Of a DNA stretch of 64,000 nucleotides, positions 39,601-53,300 are shown piece by piece. The position numbers were made by a program, and so were the translations under genes. Under the pieces are notes generated by a model. That model was not told the DNA's origin. It made no database searches and saw nothing but the letters and a program-made list of their open reading frames with translations. The stretch lies in the NCBI RefSeq assembly GCF_020184175.1, contig NC_065531.1:76726604-76790603 (forward strand), in the 5' to 3' direction. Source of the DNA: Aphis gossypii. Its lineage: Eukaryota; Arthropoda; Insecta; Hemiptera; Aphididae. The stretch's first letter is position 1, and each line of letters begins with the position of its first letter.

Positions 39601-42600
39601 ACTAGTGTAGTTAAAAAAAATCATCATACAGGTTATGTTATTAAAATTATAATCAATTCGTATATAACTCATGTTTGTTTGTTTAAACATATATTTTGAA
39701 TATTATTATAATTATAGGTTTACAGATTAATTCATTCATATGAAAACAATGTACCTATCTAGTTTTAGTTGTACAGCTCGTTTTATACTTGCACACAATA
39801 AGAATTTAAATTGTTTTTATTAACTAACAACTCTATACAACTTTACTGAAATACAGTCTATATGATAACCCTCGTCAATGACAAAATGTGGCGTTTACTT
39901 TAATTATAATTTGATTACAAATTTGAAAATTGTATCATTGTTTTATTACAAAATATATCATGGTATTATTATCAACCTATAATAATAAAATGACTATTTT
40001 AAAGTTGGTTAAAAGTTTTCATTTGTTTTGTAGTTATTTTAAATTTTTGTTCGAAAAAACATTTTGCAGCCATTTTAATTCCAGGCATCAACCTAGCTGT
40101 GTTTCATGACAATATTTTATTTGTTTATAATATGCCAACAACATAATGATAATTAAAATAATTTTTAGTTACCAGTTTCGTAAGTTCCATCTAATTGATT
40201 TTCAAGGGGTGTTGGTCAAATATATAAATTCTTCGACTAATAATAATTAATTACCCATGTATGATTTGATTATTTATTACCAGTATTTTAACGAACACTT
40301 ATCGAGAAACGATCGTAGACGTGTTAGTTTCTTGGTGCTCAATCCGAGTTAAGGTAGGTAATTTATATTATACACAAAACAAAACTAACAAGAAAAACGA
40401 CTATATAGTATGCGTATATACTATATAGGTACTTTATTTATAATTAGCCTCAAGGATGTAGTGTTATTTAACTATCATATAATATAATAATGTAATTATA
40501 AAATAAATGTGTATTTAACTAGTCTGAGTGTAAAATTGAAATATTTATTGTTAAAAAATTTCATTTAAATCATGATTAACGCTTAACATCATACAATTAT
40601 ATGGTCTTTAAAAATAATCAAAACCAACGTGAAAATTCAATTATTTTAATTTGTCATTCTAGAAATTAGACGTAAGCAAATAGTGTTGTACCTATATTAA
40701 TTTCACTAGCCTAACTCACTTTAATATTAATAACAAATGAGTACCAAGTAAATAATAATTAAATATATTAATTTATATTTGTAATTGGGTAACATTGACA
40801 TAGATAACGGCTATGCACTATTTGCATCATGTTATTTACTAATATTAAATGCAAGTACTCAATTAAATCAGAATTTGAAAAAAAACTTCTAATTCGATTC
40901 TACTGGAGTATAGGTTTTGATTTTATTTTAATGATTATATTCTCTTTCTTAATATTATTTGTCTAGGTACCTATTTAAAACATAAAAATGTAACAAAAGT
41001 GTTATCAATATTCATAATTAACATATCTTATCAAGTCTAAAGTCAACAAATTACTTTATTTAAGAATTTATAAAGAATAATATAGTTGTGTATTAATTAT
41101 TAAAGCTGGTTTAAATCTCCAAGTCATAAATTTTACTTGGAAAGAAAATGAAAATGTTATAATCTATAAGTAATAAATATGTATAATAACTAATAAGTCA
41201 AGTATAATATTTTTGTATTTTTATCCATTCCGAGTTAGAAGTTATTTTCTTTTAAGTTTAATGGCAATGAATTTCTATAAAAGAATCGAATATTTCTTTT
41301 TTTAAGTACACAATTTTCATTATTATACGGGTTAAATAAATGTTAATAAATACTCACTAAATTAATTGTATCTTTTAAAATAGTTGTATTATCTCTAATG
41401 ATTTTATTAACATAATATAATTAATACTGTATATTATATATTTGCAATGCACCAACGTATAATAAGTATAATAATTAATAGCAACATGTATATTATTATG
41501 ATTATGACCATAGTATACGCCTATGATATAATGATATATTAGAATATTATAAGTATCATATTATTCAAATATAAAACTGATTGGGTTTACAAAATAATTC
41601 GACGAAATATTTTTTATTTTTTTCAAAACTGTAATCCTACGCTTTTTAATCAAGATGAGTAAACATTTAAATATAAAATAATACTCGAATTGCACAAGAC
41701 GATATAATGATATAAAATATACTGTGCGAATTAAAAAATAAATGTCAATTTATGAGGCGTCAGGTATAAAATGAACGATTCAAGTCATAATTTTTTCTTC
41801 TCGGTAGATATAGTACCTACCTACAATGCAAAAAAAAACATTCTCTTGTCCAATCGACAAATTTTGCGTAAACCAAAAAAACGTTTAAACATACGAAATG
41901 AACAAAAAAACGTCAAGATAACGCTGTAAGCAGATTATTAAAATCGTTATTACTCCGATTACTCGTATAATATATAGCCCGTAAACTAGAAATGCCGTCT
42001 GACACTGCTGTACATTATAACGGGTGTACGGCAATTTTTTTCAGTGGTATACAATATTATTACAAACAACATAATTATGTAGATATTCTATACGCCTATC
42101 ATGAAGCCTATATTATCATTTTTATTATTTATTAGTCACTCCTGTAATTATTAAAATCGAAAATAATAAATTATACGTTGCTAATAAATACCGTTTACCA
42201 CCGGATCATGATCGCACACACGATGCACCCCTGTTTTTGTGTTCTTAAAACACGGGATCGTATTTTATAATAGTATATTATAATATATTAGATAATATTA
42301 TTCTATATTATTATAGAGACACCTCATGCGCAACGGAAACCCGATATCGTCCCAAACTTGTCGGGTTTCGTCGAGGTGTGAAACGTAAAACGACACTTGG
42401 TGCTCCGAAACACACTATGTGCCTACTTATAATATCGATTTTGTTGCGTTAAAATATCTAATTTCTAAATATTTCGCAGTAATAATAATAAGAAAAAATG
42501 AGGAATCCTTATTTTTCTTTTTATTTATTTATTTGTTGTTTTTATCTTGTTACTATGACAAATGTGATACAATACAATTATAAATATTACTTTTAATGGC

Positions 42601-45206
42601 CTTAACAAAGAAAATAAATTAACCTAGCAATTATAATAAATTTATATGTAATATTTAAAATTATTTTTATAATAATATAGCAGTTTAATATAAAGTTCTG
42701 GATAACGAAAAAAAAGTAGATCTAAAGATTTTGAAAATAACCATAATAAAATTTTTTTTTAAATGTAAACATAAACAAAAATATACTTGTTTATTAGTCA
42801 GAAAATCTACTGAAGGTTTTCATATACATACACTTGTTTACAAACTAATTTAACGAAATTTAAACTATTTACGCAAAATTTTAAATATTATGATAACTGT
42901 TAAACTGTAATGTACTATTAATCCTTTAGATATTAACCTTTTTTGAGATAGTCAAAGTCCATAGCTGCTTTGACTTTTTCTAAATAATAATAACAATAAT
43001 TTAATGATACTTGTCTACCTACTTGTTATTTAACTTGGAAATGAAAATTATAATATATAATGTGTACTATAATACTATTAAACCTGTATAACTTTAAAAC
43101 ATCGTTTATCCGTGATTTGTAATAGACATACTTATAAATGCTACGAGGATATTTCATATAAAATCATACTCATTATGTAAGTGAAAATTACCCTTTTAAA
43201 ATGACTTTTAATTATCCAGTTTATAACGCAATTTTATGATATAACTTAAATGTATTTGCAAAACATGTGTTAGTTTGTGTTCTTTTAAATATTTAAAAAT
43301 GTATTTTGATAGTAATATAGTATGATGAACAATGAGACTTAAATGAATTTCGACGCAATGTAATATCTCAGCCGATAGATATGGAGGCTACCTATATTTT
43401 AAAACCTTTTATAATAAATGGACAGTAGAAGAAATCGGTATCTTGTTTTTAGAGAAAAATGACTAAACCAGACATATAGTAGATACACGGTGTACTTACA
43501 ACGTAACAAACCGTTACAGTTTCTAAACTTGGGTATTAATTAAATTTTTAAATTAATATTAAATTATTACCTATAACAAACATCAACATCAATATGAATT
43601 AAGTATTATAATATGTGGTGATTATAGCCATCGTATAATTATAAAATGTATAATAGTACATAATTGATCACATTATAATATGTTTATGCTCGGTCTTAGA
43701 TGTATAATAGCTTCTTTATGGTAATTGCGGTCGTCTCACTCGAGACCATCCAGTGCATAATATTATTACTCTTGTTTTGTATTCAAAGTTTATAGGTGAG
43801 ATATGACCATAACGACTGACTAAAACAAGTCGTACTACATAATACAGCTAAGTTGTGCTCGTGGGATAAAATAATATTATATTACACACTTCTGTTCGTT
43901 AAAAATCACATTATATTCTAAAATAATTACCTATGTATAAATTAAAAATCCCAATTCCTGAGTGATTATTATAGCACACTCTTTTTTACCGGTTAAAAAT
44001 GGTTTAACTATAAAGCAACTATACTTAAGAATACTGTTTAATATGTGTGTTATATCTAATTCAATAATACCTAAACTATGGACACTGAATTCTAATGATT
44101 AAAAGCAATCAAAGTTCGTAATAAATTAACTATAGATAATTAACTGTTTATTTTTCTTCTATACAGAATTATAGAATCAATTTTTTAGTATAACTATGAA
44201 TAAAATTCTCTATTACAATTTTGAATAATGCAGCTGTAATATTGTTAGTTTCAAACTTATACTCGTATACAAGAATTTAGCCATATACAGCATATAATAA
44301 TATATGTAATCATATACCTGGTATTACGCTCGATTAATCAATTATTTTTATTAGTTAGAACCTTTCTTTCTTTTTCAGTCCTCTGTAAACTCAAAAATTA
44401 CTGGACCGCTTTAAATCAAAGTTATATTAATAAATTTCTTGAGATTTGAAGAGAGTTCGTAGGTTCAATTTTAAACTTTAAGCTTATTGGTCTGTATAGG
44501 GTTAGGCTCACACGTGCATTTTATTTCAACTCACGTAAATTATATTTTTTTTTTTGTATACATATAGGATTGATATTGTATAAAGATAATGAAATAATTT
44601 TTATAATTGAATATAATTTTCTGTATTGTACTTCATTTTTCATTCAAGCTAATAAAATTATTCTATATAAATATAAAATATAAAATTGAGTAATAACTAT
44701 ATTATATATAAGAAACAGAGTATGTATTTAAGACTAATGGAATCAAAAAATACTCTATCGATTTTGATGATTCAAGGTAATTTTAAATAATATGGATTAA
44801 ACAAGTTATTTTAAGGTGACTTATAAAACTATTAATAATATTAAAATCATAATCAAATAAATATTGTTTATTTCTGTTTGTAATTGGTTAGGTATACTTA
44901 TAAAAAAAGTTATTTATTACTCTCCATCGCAGGTGAGTTATTCGTCTTAGTTTATCCCCGAGTAAAGCTGGATAATGTAGCTATAGTATACCTATAATAT
45001 ATGCCATAAAACAATCTGTGACCAAAAATGTACAATTTGTTGTTATTATTATAATACCGCAATCGTCGACCAGCGATAATATATATACAACTACAGTATA
45101 CCTATCTAACTAGTGCTCAATGGAATATATTTAAAACATTATTCGAAAATTGTCGATACACATGCGACATGCAAATATGCTACACATATATTATATTATT
45201 ATCAAA

Positions 45207-45231
45207 ATATATATATATATATATATATATT
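45207..45231. repeat. (AT)n microsatellite
   Basis: About twelve uninterrupted AT units. Confidence 0.9.
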
Positions 45232-45395
45232 ATGCAATATACGTTGTAGATACTAAAGTACAAATAAGTATATTATTATTATATTACGTTTTGGAACATT
45301 CCGAAGACGACACAACCCGTATTTAACCTGTTAACGTTTAAATTCGAAAAACTTGTACACGCATTTGATAATGAATATAATAATAATAATATTAA

Positions 45396-45413
45396 CACAC
45401 ACACACACACACA
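45396..45413. repeat. (AC)n microsatellite
   Basis: Nine AC units at the edge of a GC-richer patch that extends to about 46.0 kb and holds no supported gene. Confidence 0.85.
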
Positions 45414-47743
45414 TACCATGTATAGATACAAAACGCCGATAATCTGCAGCTTGTGTGGTCTCGCGTCGCTTTCGACTGTTATAATAATATTATGCTATTT
45501 GCATGTACACGCCACGCCAGGGAAACTGGGCCTGATATATATATATACACACAAATTTATTTATATTATATAATATATATATTTGAATGTGATTATATAC
45601 TGTACACGTATTAGTACGGGATATGCTAAAGAACGCACTTGGAGTGTACGCGTAGTCTCGGCCATATTATATTCTGCGTGTATACATAGGATATATACAG
45701 ATACCTCTATAGACTATAATACCTACTGGCGCTGGGTTAATAAATAATTATAGACTCGGTGCCGTGCGCGTACTACGGGACTAGTAAAAAAAAAAAAAAC
45801 AAAAAACCAGGTAGGCAGGCTAACTGGATTGATCTTGTTTACCGAACGGACGTGGAAATTATAATAATAATGTATATAAAATGTATATGTACATAAAGGT
45901 AATATTATGTATACACGTAAGCAGTAATTCTTGGTGGAGGAGGACACGATGGTGGCGACGGACGGATAGACGGCGATTTGTAGTACATTTATTATTTTTA
46001 AACTGCGGAAGATTTAATACATAATAAAATTGATTGAATACTGTCTGTCGGACGATTAGTTTATGAGTTATTACTTAAAAGTGTTTAAAGTTTAGATTAG
46101 CGAAATGGAGTGGGACGGGGATACCTTGCAAAATACTGATCTACTACTCCGCTCACCTAAACTTTAAATACTTATGACTTAAAACTCGTCCAAATTTTTA
46201 TTTAAATTTACTATGGAAGTACTTCGAAAAACATTCTGCATCAAAATATGAAATTAAAAATATATGTAATATAATATAATATAATGTACCTAATCATTAA
46301 AAAAATATATAAATATAAAAAACTTTTAAAAACATTGGTTTATTTTGACTGAAAATTATGTAAAAGAAATATTTAAAAAAACATAAATACATTTTAAAAT
46401 AATACTCGTAAATATTTAATAATAAAAAATCATAACTATTATATACAAGTGTCAAATAAGTCTCTTATTCCGAAAATTTAAAAAAACTATGAGCTTTTTA
46501 ATAAAAAAAATGAATAAATAATTTAATATAAAAATACAACTCTTAAATTTTTACGATTATAACTATGTTTAACATCAAAATTGTACATACTTTATAATGA
46601 AATGTATAAATACGACTATATGAGACAACAAGAGAAGTTTAGAGCGAAAAATAAGAAATGGAAAAGATAGAAAATTCCATTTAGGTCAGTTTTCCACTGT
46701 ATTCAGATCGTATAAAAGTTAAAAACCTATCAAGTAAAATGAATATTTTTGTTTTGCACCGCATTCTGTTTTAAACAGTTTTCAGTGGTTCTGTTAGAAA
46801 AATAATATTTGGATACAATTTCTTTTCATAATAAAAATTCAACATAATATAATATAAATATATTATTATATAGTGTAACCTCCCTTAACAGACACATCCA
46901 ATTAACGAATTTTTTTTTTAGAAGAAATTATAAACTTTCCACAAACTTAATACTTTTAATATTAATCTTAGAGACTCTACAGACGTACACTAAAATTTTC
47001 AAAATCTTTAGACCAACTTTAATTTGTTTATCGTTTTTGTACATCTTTGTTAACTTTTAAGCTAATAATTAATAATATTATACGTCACACGATAATTTCA
47101 TCAAAAACTAAGTGGTTAAAATTCAATCTACTATTATATTACTATTAGAAAAATTAAATAGGTACTATTTACTACTCTTAATAAATTATAAAATATTTGA
47201 ACATAGAGACTAACACATCGTATCTTAGAACCATTTTTTATAAAGTTATATAATAATATATCATTGAGTTCAAATTGTGCTACACCTAAAATAAAAAATC
47301 TTCTATACAATAGAGCATTTATTAAATATACATAAATATAGTATATTTAATCTATGAGCAGAGCGAGTGCTTAGGTTTTTTTAATGTTATTTGTAAGTTA
47401 TATTTGCTAATGATATGGAACTTCCACAATGTCGTGCCACTCTGTTGACAGACTCGTATATGAAAATCATTAACAATCTTTATTTCTATTAGAGAGAATA
47501 AAAAATATTTTTGTTTTGTGTTAAAAGACAACTACATCGTACAAATAATTTGAAAAATGAATAATTAGTTTCATTAAAAATATATTTTATTTACCGTTTT
47601 GTTGTAACATTTATAGAAGGGGATAATCAATAAATATCCACATCAAAAAAATATTTCCATAACTACAACTGAAAACTAGATATCCGATAGATAGACATTT
47701 AATTTTAATCTTTCGTCTAAAATTTGGTATCAGATCAAGCATT

Positions 47744-47775
47744 TGCCCCAGTGTCTCCCTCTAAATGCGCCACTG
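47744..47775 (-). mobile_element. Orphan terminal sequence of a hAT-like miniature element
   Basis: Read on the minus strand, the block begins CAGTGGCGCATTTAGAGGG, closely matching the CAGTGGCGTATTTAC end of the complete miniature element at 62,416-62,584. No partner end or target-site duplication was found within a few hundred bases, so this is a truncated or decayed copy whose inner boundary is unknown. Confidence 0.35.
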
Positions 47776-50120
47776 AGTACCAGCCGATTACTATTTACTG
47801 CTCTAGTATACGATCTCTGTGAATGTACTCTAATCGTATGCATATCGCGTGGTATATAGTAAACGCTGACAACCAGATGCTCAATATTACTATTCTAATG
47901 GCATGTTAGTCCATCTATAAACAACTAACAAATAATAATAATTTTTCGTCGTCCATTAGCTCGATATTGATTGTCGTATAAACAAATTAACATAATAAAT
48001 TAAAATTTCTAATGGCGCTGAATGCGTTACTAGATAAATATTACGTCTTTTAATTATACAAGTCAGATGTTAAAAATACCTATTGGGTACTATTGTACTA
48101 ATTTTGTTTATCGTAATGTTCCAACTAAGGACGTTTTGATCGTTTAATTATTTAGCAAGCATCGTATTAACACATTCGTTCTTCTGTTCAACATTACTTA
48201 CATTTGTTTGAGCAAAATAAAATGTTGTATAAACGTTTGGACTTTGGAATGATGGTTATAACAATTTATGATTATTATAACAGTGTACTAAAAATGTATA
48301 ATAATGATAGAAAAATAAAATAAAACAAAAACTATTATTCCCCTTTTCGATAAATTAGACGCAACTAAACATACATAATCGTATTTGTTTTGTTTATTGG
48401 GGTCAATTTATTATACCAAAAGTAAAAATACCAAAAATACCAAAAATAAGTAAAATATATTATGAAACAAATAAACGATATTATTGAGAATTTTTATAAT
48501 TAATAATAATCATAAAGAATGTACGATATGTGTTCGTTGTTTGTTACATATTTATATGCAAATACGAATAGTCTATTGAACAATTTTTATCACTACAATA
48601 ATATTAAAAACAACCTAATACAATAATGGCACCTTATTTAATTTATAATATACCAAAACCATATCGCGTTAATTTAAATTAATTTAAAATTTAAGAATAT
48701 TTATTTTATTCTAATAAAGTAATAAGTAAGATTTCTACAATAGACTACAGCAGTAGTTTGTTTATTGCTTAAAATATAATATCATTATATTATAGGTAAT
48801 GTAAGATTTTGGAATAAAAATAAGAGTACCGTTTTAGTTTCGCACGCTGCCTTGGCTAATGTCCAAAAGACCTGGCCAATATTCATATAGCACATAATAT
48901 CTATACGTTCTTTATAGCTAGGAATTTGTATAAAATAATTTCGTGCATCATTTTTGAAACGACGAATTTATTTAGGAAATAAATCATCAACTTTACTGAG
49001 ACGTCGGATGCCTAACGTGATAGAAATTATTTTTGAGCCTTGTAACGAAATGATTTTTGGTTATTATATTGAGTAACAAATCGGATTTTAATGGCATTAA
49101 ATTGAAGAGCTTAATAGTAAACGGTGTGTGTGTGTGTACTGTGTATATATAATGGAATTGCTATACCTATAATTATTTTATGCAAACATTTATATGCATT
49201 CATAATATTCTACGTAGGTATTTAACCTTTAACATTTATTATATCATATACTCATACACAATACACATATTCAAGTTTTTCATCACCAAAAATATTATCA
49301 TAGGTCACATAGGTAACATAGCGTCAAAAATGTCCTTCCGATAATAATTTCATGATATTGATATTATTGAATATTATAGTTTAAACATTTTATTTAAATA
49401 ATTTTTGATTATCTAGTCTTTTACTAATGAATAAAAAATGTAAGCTCAAAATATTCATTTTTAAACGAATAAGTTTTCTTTTTCTTTATTTCAAATTTGT
49501 AAATAACAGTATATGTAGGTATATCACTGCGTCGAAAGCAATAAACTGCAGTAATAATAATACATACAAACAGACATTTATTTTATAGCTATTTTTGTTT
49601 GAAATAATAATGCCGATCATCAAAAGTTTAATGTAGGGAATTTAAGTATCGCCATTTATAAAGACATATTATAGTATATCGCCATGTATAATAATATGTA
49701 TATTGTATAATGTATATACTATATGAACTAAGGTAGATGTTAAAAATAAATTATTTTATAATTTCACCTGTTGCTATATGGAACACGATATTACATTAAT
49801 TTCGTCATTAATCAATATAGTAGGTACACTATTCATTGAGTATAATATTATCATTTTGTACACAATAATATATATTTACAGAATTATTGTAATATTGTAT
49901 TATCGTTGTAAATTTGTAATACAAATTATTACAAGATATTTCATATTATACGTTTATCATTTATCCTATACAAATATGGATTTTATTTTAAATATTTAAA
50001 TTTAGATTTATTCCCACGGTATAAATAATGTAATGAATTTTATGACATATATTATTTATACATTTGTTTTAAAAGCAATTATTATAAACTGTTATTTTAT
50101 CTTGTGATATTTTGTCTTTT

Positions 50121-50345
50121 TATATATATTGTCCGAAATATTGCCCTGTGCTGAACAGATGACGACAGTACAGTCTAGTTGCCAGAAAAAAAAAGAATGT
50201 TTAACAAAAAAATCTCATTGCCAGCCAGCAGAACTGTAACAGACGACGGGGAGTTAAGCTCAGGCTGTAAATACGAACGAACGCGTCAACCGAGTGTCGT
50301 GTGATGTGCTTTCGGTAGTGAATATTTTTTCTTTTAGGGAGCTCG
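50121..50345 (+). promoter_or_regulatory. Promoter/5' UTR area of the sarcalumenin-like gene
   Basis: A TATATATA string at 50,121-50,128 is followed by a GC-richer stretch of 180 bases leading to the ATG at 50,346. A pyrimidine tract ending cttttag at 50,337 is also a good acceptor, so the coding exon might instead be joined to an upstream non-coding exon. Both layouts leave the coding start unchanged. Confidence 0.35.
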
Positions 50346-50391
50346 ATGGATCTTAGATGGATTTTGATTATCGCCCTGCTTAGCGTCAGAG
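50346..50391 (+). CDS. Sarcalumenin-like gene, exon 1 (signal peptide)
   Basis: Encodes MDLRWILIIALLSVR and the first base of the next codon, then donor gtaatt. A short charged start followed by a hydrophobic core makes a signal peptide. The protein therefore enters the secretory pathway although it is a GTPase, which is the sarcalumenin arrangement and unlike cytosolic EHD proteins. Confidence 0.75.
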
Positions 50392-53300
50392 GTAATTCTT
50401 TTTTCTAATAAAATTTTGTAGTTATATTGTTATTTTGTCTTATGAAAATATTAATAATTCACATAGATAAATTTTATACCTACGTGTAGGTACGAGATTT
50501 GTGTATGTTTTTACTGGATAGTTTTTTATTTATAATACGTAACATTGAAAAGTGTATTTATAATATGCATATTTTTTCTTTAAATAATGTAGCATATAAT
50601 AAATTATTAAATAAACGACCCCATTAGGACTGGGGAAGTATTATAATTGGAACATGACTAAAAGGCCATTAATACTGTATCTGAATAAAAATAGTATTTT
50701 AAACCGTTTGAAAAATACTGAAAATGTTTTAAGAAAATACATATACATATTTATATATATATTTTTTTAAACACTAATAAAATTTTATTTATCATTATTA
50801 TTACTATAAATTATCGATAAGAAGTATTTTTAAGCAACTAGCGGATATTTTTTTAGTGAAGATTAAAATGAAAATACTACATAAGTATTACTTTTTATAT
50901 AATAATTAACTTCAATTATATTTTAACATCACATTTTTTATCCTTTTCTTTAAGTTTTCAAAAATTATGTACAATGAAATCTTAAACTTATTATATTATT
51001 ATAGTATAACACGTTTAAGATTTCATTAAAAATACACTTAATTATACTATAATAATATATTTAGGTAAGCATATAAAAACCATTGGAAAGACCGCATTAG
51101 TCATTCTGGTTGAAATTGTTACATTTATTTTCCAAATAAATAGTTTTTTTTCTTATATTAAAAGATTGAAAACATTTACTTATTAACCATTTAGGTATAA
51201 TTTTTAGATAATTTAAAATGTTCTAATTCGTCCGTATAAAAACGCGACTTTTCATAAAATTGGAAACTCCCTCGTTCAACGCGATCTTGTCGCTCGCGAC
51301 ATTTCTATTTCTGTAGGGGCATTAGGTTATGTTGTGTATTAATAGTGTACCGACAGAACACAACTGGGACACTCTGTTTGCAATTTTCTATTTTTATATT
51401 ACCAGCGGCCGTCTGGGATTTTTAAATACTCTCGTTGGTGATTATTTTTTTTTATCAATACACGGTTATTAGCCATTACCTTATGGCTTATACTAACTAT
51501 TATTTTATTGTTCTGTGTATTGTCGATTATTTTTTTATTTTTTCAAGTTTTAATTTAGTACATTGTCTATCTAATATAATATCTTATCATTCTTATCTAA
51601 AACTGTAGGACCATTTACTATTTCATGATTCATTTTTACTTTATCGCTGATTTTGGTTTAGATACATTTTGTGAAACTTTTGCCAGTGTACCATCGGCGT
51701 CTATAGCTCCATCGGAGGTGGACTGTCAACCATACGTAGAAAAAGCCATCAAAGAATTAGTTACTCCAGAACCTATTGGTAGTTAGATATTAAAAATTCA
51801 TAAATTTCGTTACATATTATATTCAGGAAGTGTATCATATTCAGGAAGTACAGAACGCGACCAAAACATTCAGAATGAAATCCCCACAAGTGGAAGCACT
51901 CCAAATGATGATGTTACAGGCTCGAGTTCTCAAGATGGTAATTCTCCGAATGATAGCGGACAGAGTACACCACCCGAACCGGTAAAATAAATTATTGTAA
52001 TAATGAGTAAAAAAATGATACGATTCAATTTAAGTTATTTTTGTATAATTTATAGGAAAAGTTCGAAAAAGAAGAAGAAACAACCAGAGACGAAGTAAAT
52101 TTAAATGAAAACATTAGTGCAATAAATGAAATTGATAATCGTGATAATGAAGTAATTGAAGCTGAAGAAATCAATACACATGAAACAACAGAAAAAACCC
52201 AAGTATACAAAACTGAAGAGGAAGATAATGAGATTGAAATCGTTAGTGAAGAGGAGGAAAATCTGGAAAATAATAGTATACACGTCGTAGAAAATGAAGT
52301 AATAGAACCTAAAGAAGAAATTGTACCTATTATATTAGACAAAGATGTAGTTAATAATAACGTTGAAATTATAATTGATGTTGAAGATATCAAAATTAAA
52401 AATTCTGATAAAATAGTGGAGCCTAGTGTTACTAAGGTACAAGAAACAATAGAAACTACTAAGAGTAACATAGAAATAGAAATTCCAAAACCGTTATTTA
52501 AAGGAACAAAAAAAAGGAACCCTAAATATTGGAAGTTTGATCCAGACGATGAGCCTGAAAATACTGCACCAATTATAAAACCAAAACCAAAAAGAAATCT
52601 TAAATACTGGAAAATTGATCCGGATGAATTTCCACTTGAAGAAACACCCAAACCAGTCGAAACTCCAAAATTACGTAATCCTAAATATTGGAAGCTCGAT
52701 CCAGAAGAAGAAAAATTGTACTATAAGCTAATGGAAGCTAAAAAGACTGAACAAACAAAATCAGTTCCCCAAAAAGGTAAAAGAAATCCGAAGTACTGGA
52801 AGTTTGATCCAGACGAAGAAACAAAAACAGATAACACCGAAAAATCTTCAACGATTGATAATACGTTAAAACAAGATTTAAATCAAAATGTCAAAGGAAC
52901 CAGAAAACGAAATCCGAAATATTGGAAATTTGACCCAGATGAATATGAAGATGTAATAAAAAAAGAGCCAGTAGCTAAAGTGAAGCGAAACCCTAAATAC
53001 TGGAAATTCGATCCCGACAATGAACTCGATGAACCTAACAAAACAGTTGAAGAAGTTAAAACAGAAAATGAAGCTCATAAAAAAAATAAATATTGGAAAA
53101 TAGATGAAAACGCTGAAGACACAAAAATAATAGAAAATAAAGAAGAAGATAAATCAAAACAGAATAAGTATAGGAAAACAAATGAACCTAATGAGGATAC
53201 AAAAAAAGTAGATGAAAAAGAAGAAGAGAAACCAAAAAAGAGTAAGTATTGGAAAACAGAAGAAGTTGAAAATATACCCAAAGAAGTAATAACACCAGAA

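Larger units (their letters stand above)
29700..50120. other. 20-kb gene-poor interval
   Basis: No coding exon could be supported on either strand. It is mostly AT-rich with scattered homopolymers; the open frame at 30,762-31,094 (110 codons) is hydrophobic, AT-driven and has no recognisable domain. GC-richer islands inside it are listed separately. It could hold enhancers for the Frizzled gene or for the sarcalumenin-like gene, or untranslated exons of the latter; neither is shown by the sequence. Confidence 0.5.

Noticed and set aside
52025..52651. 208-codon minus-strand frame over the repeat exon
   Set aside because: It is the antisense of the acidic and lysine-rich exon and reads as Ser/Phe/Leu low complexity.
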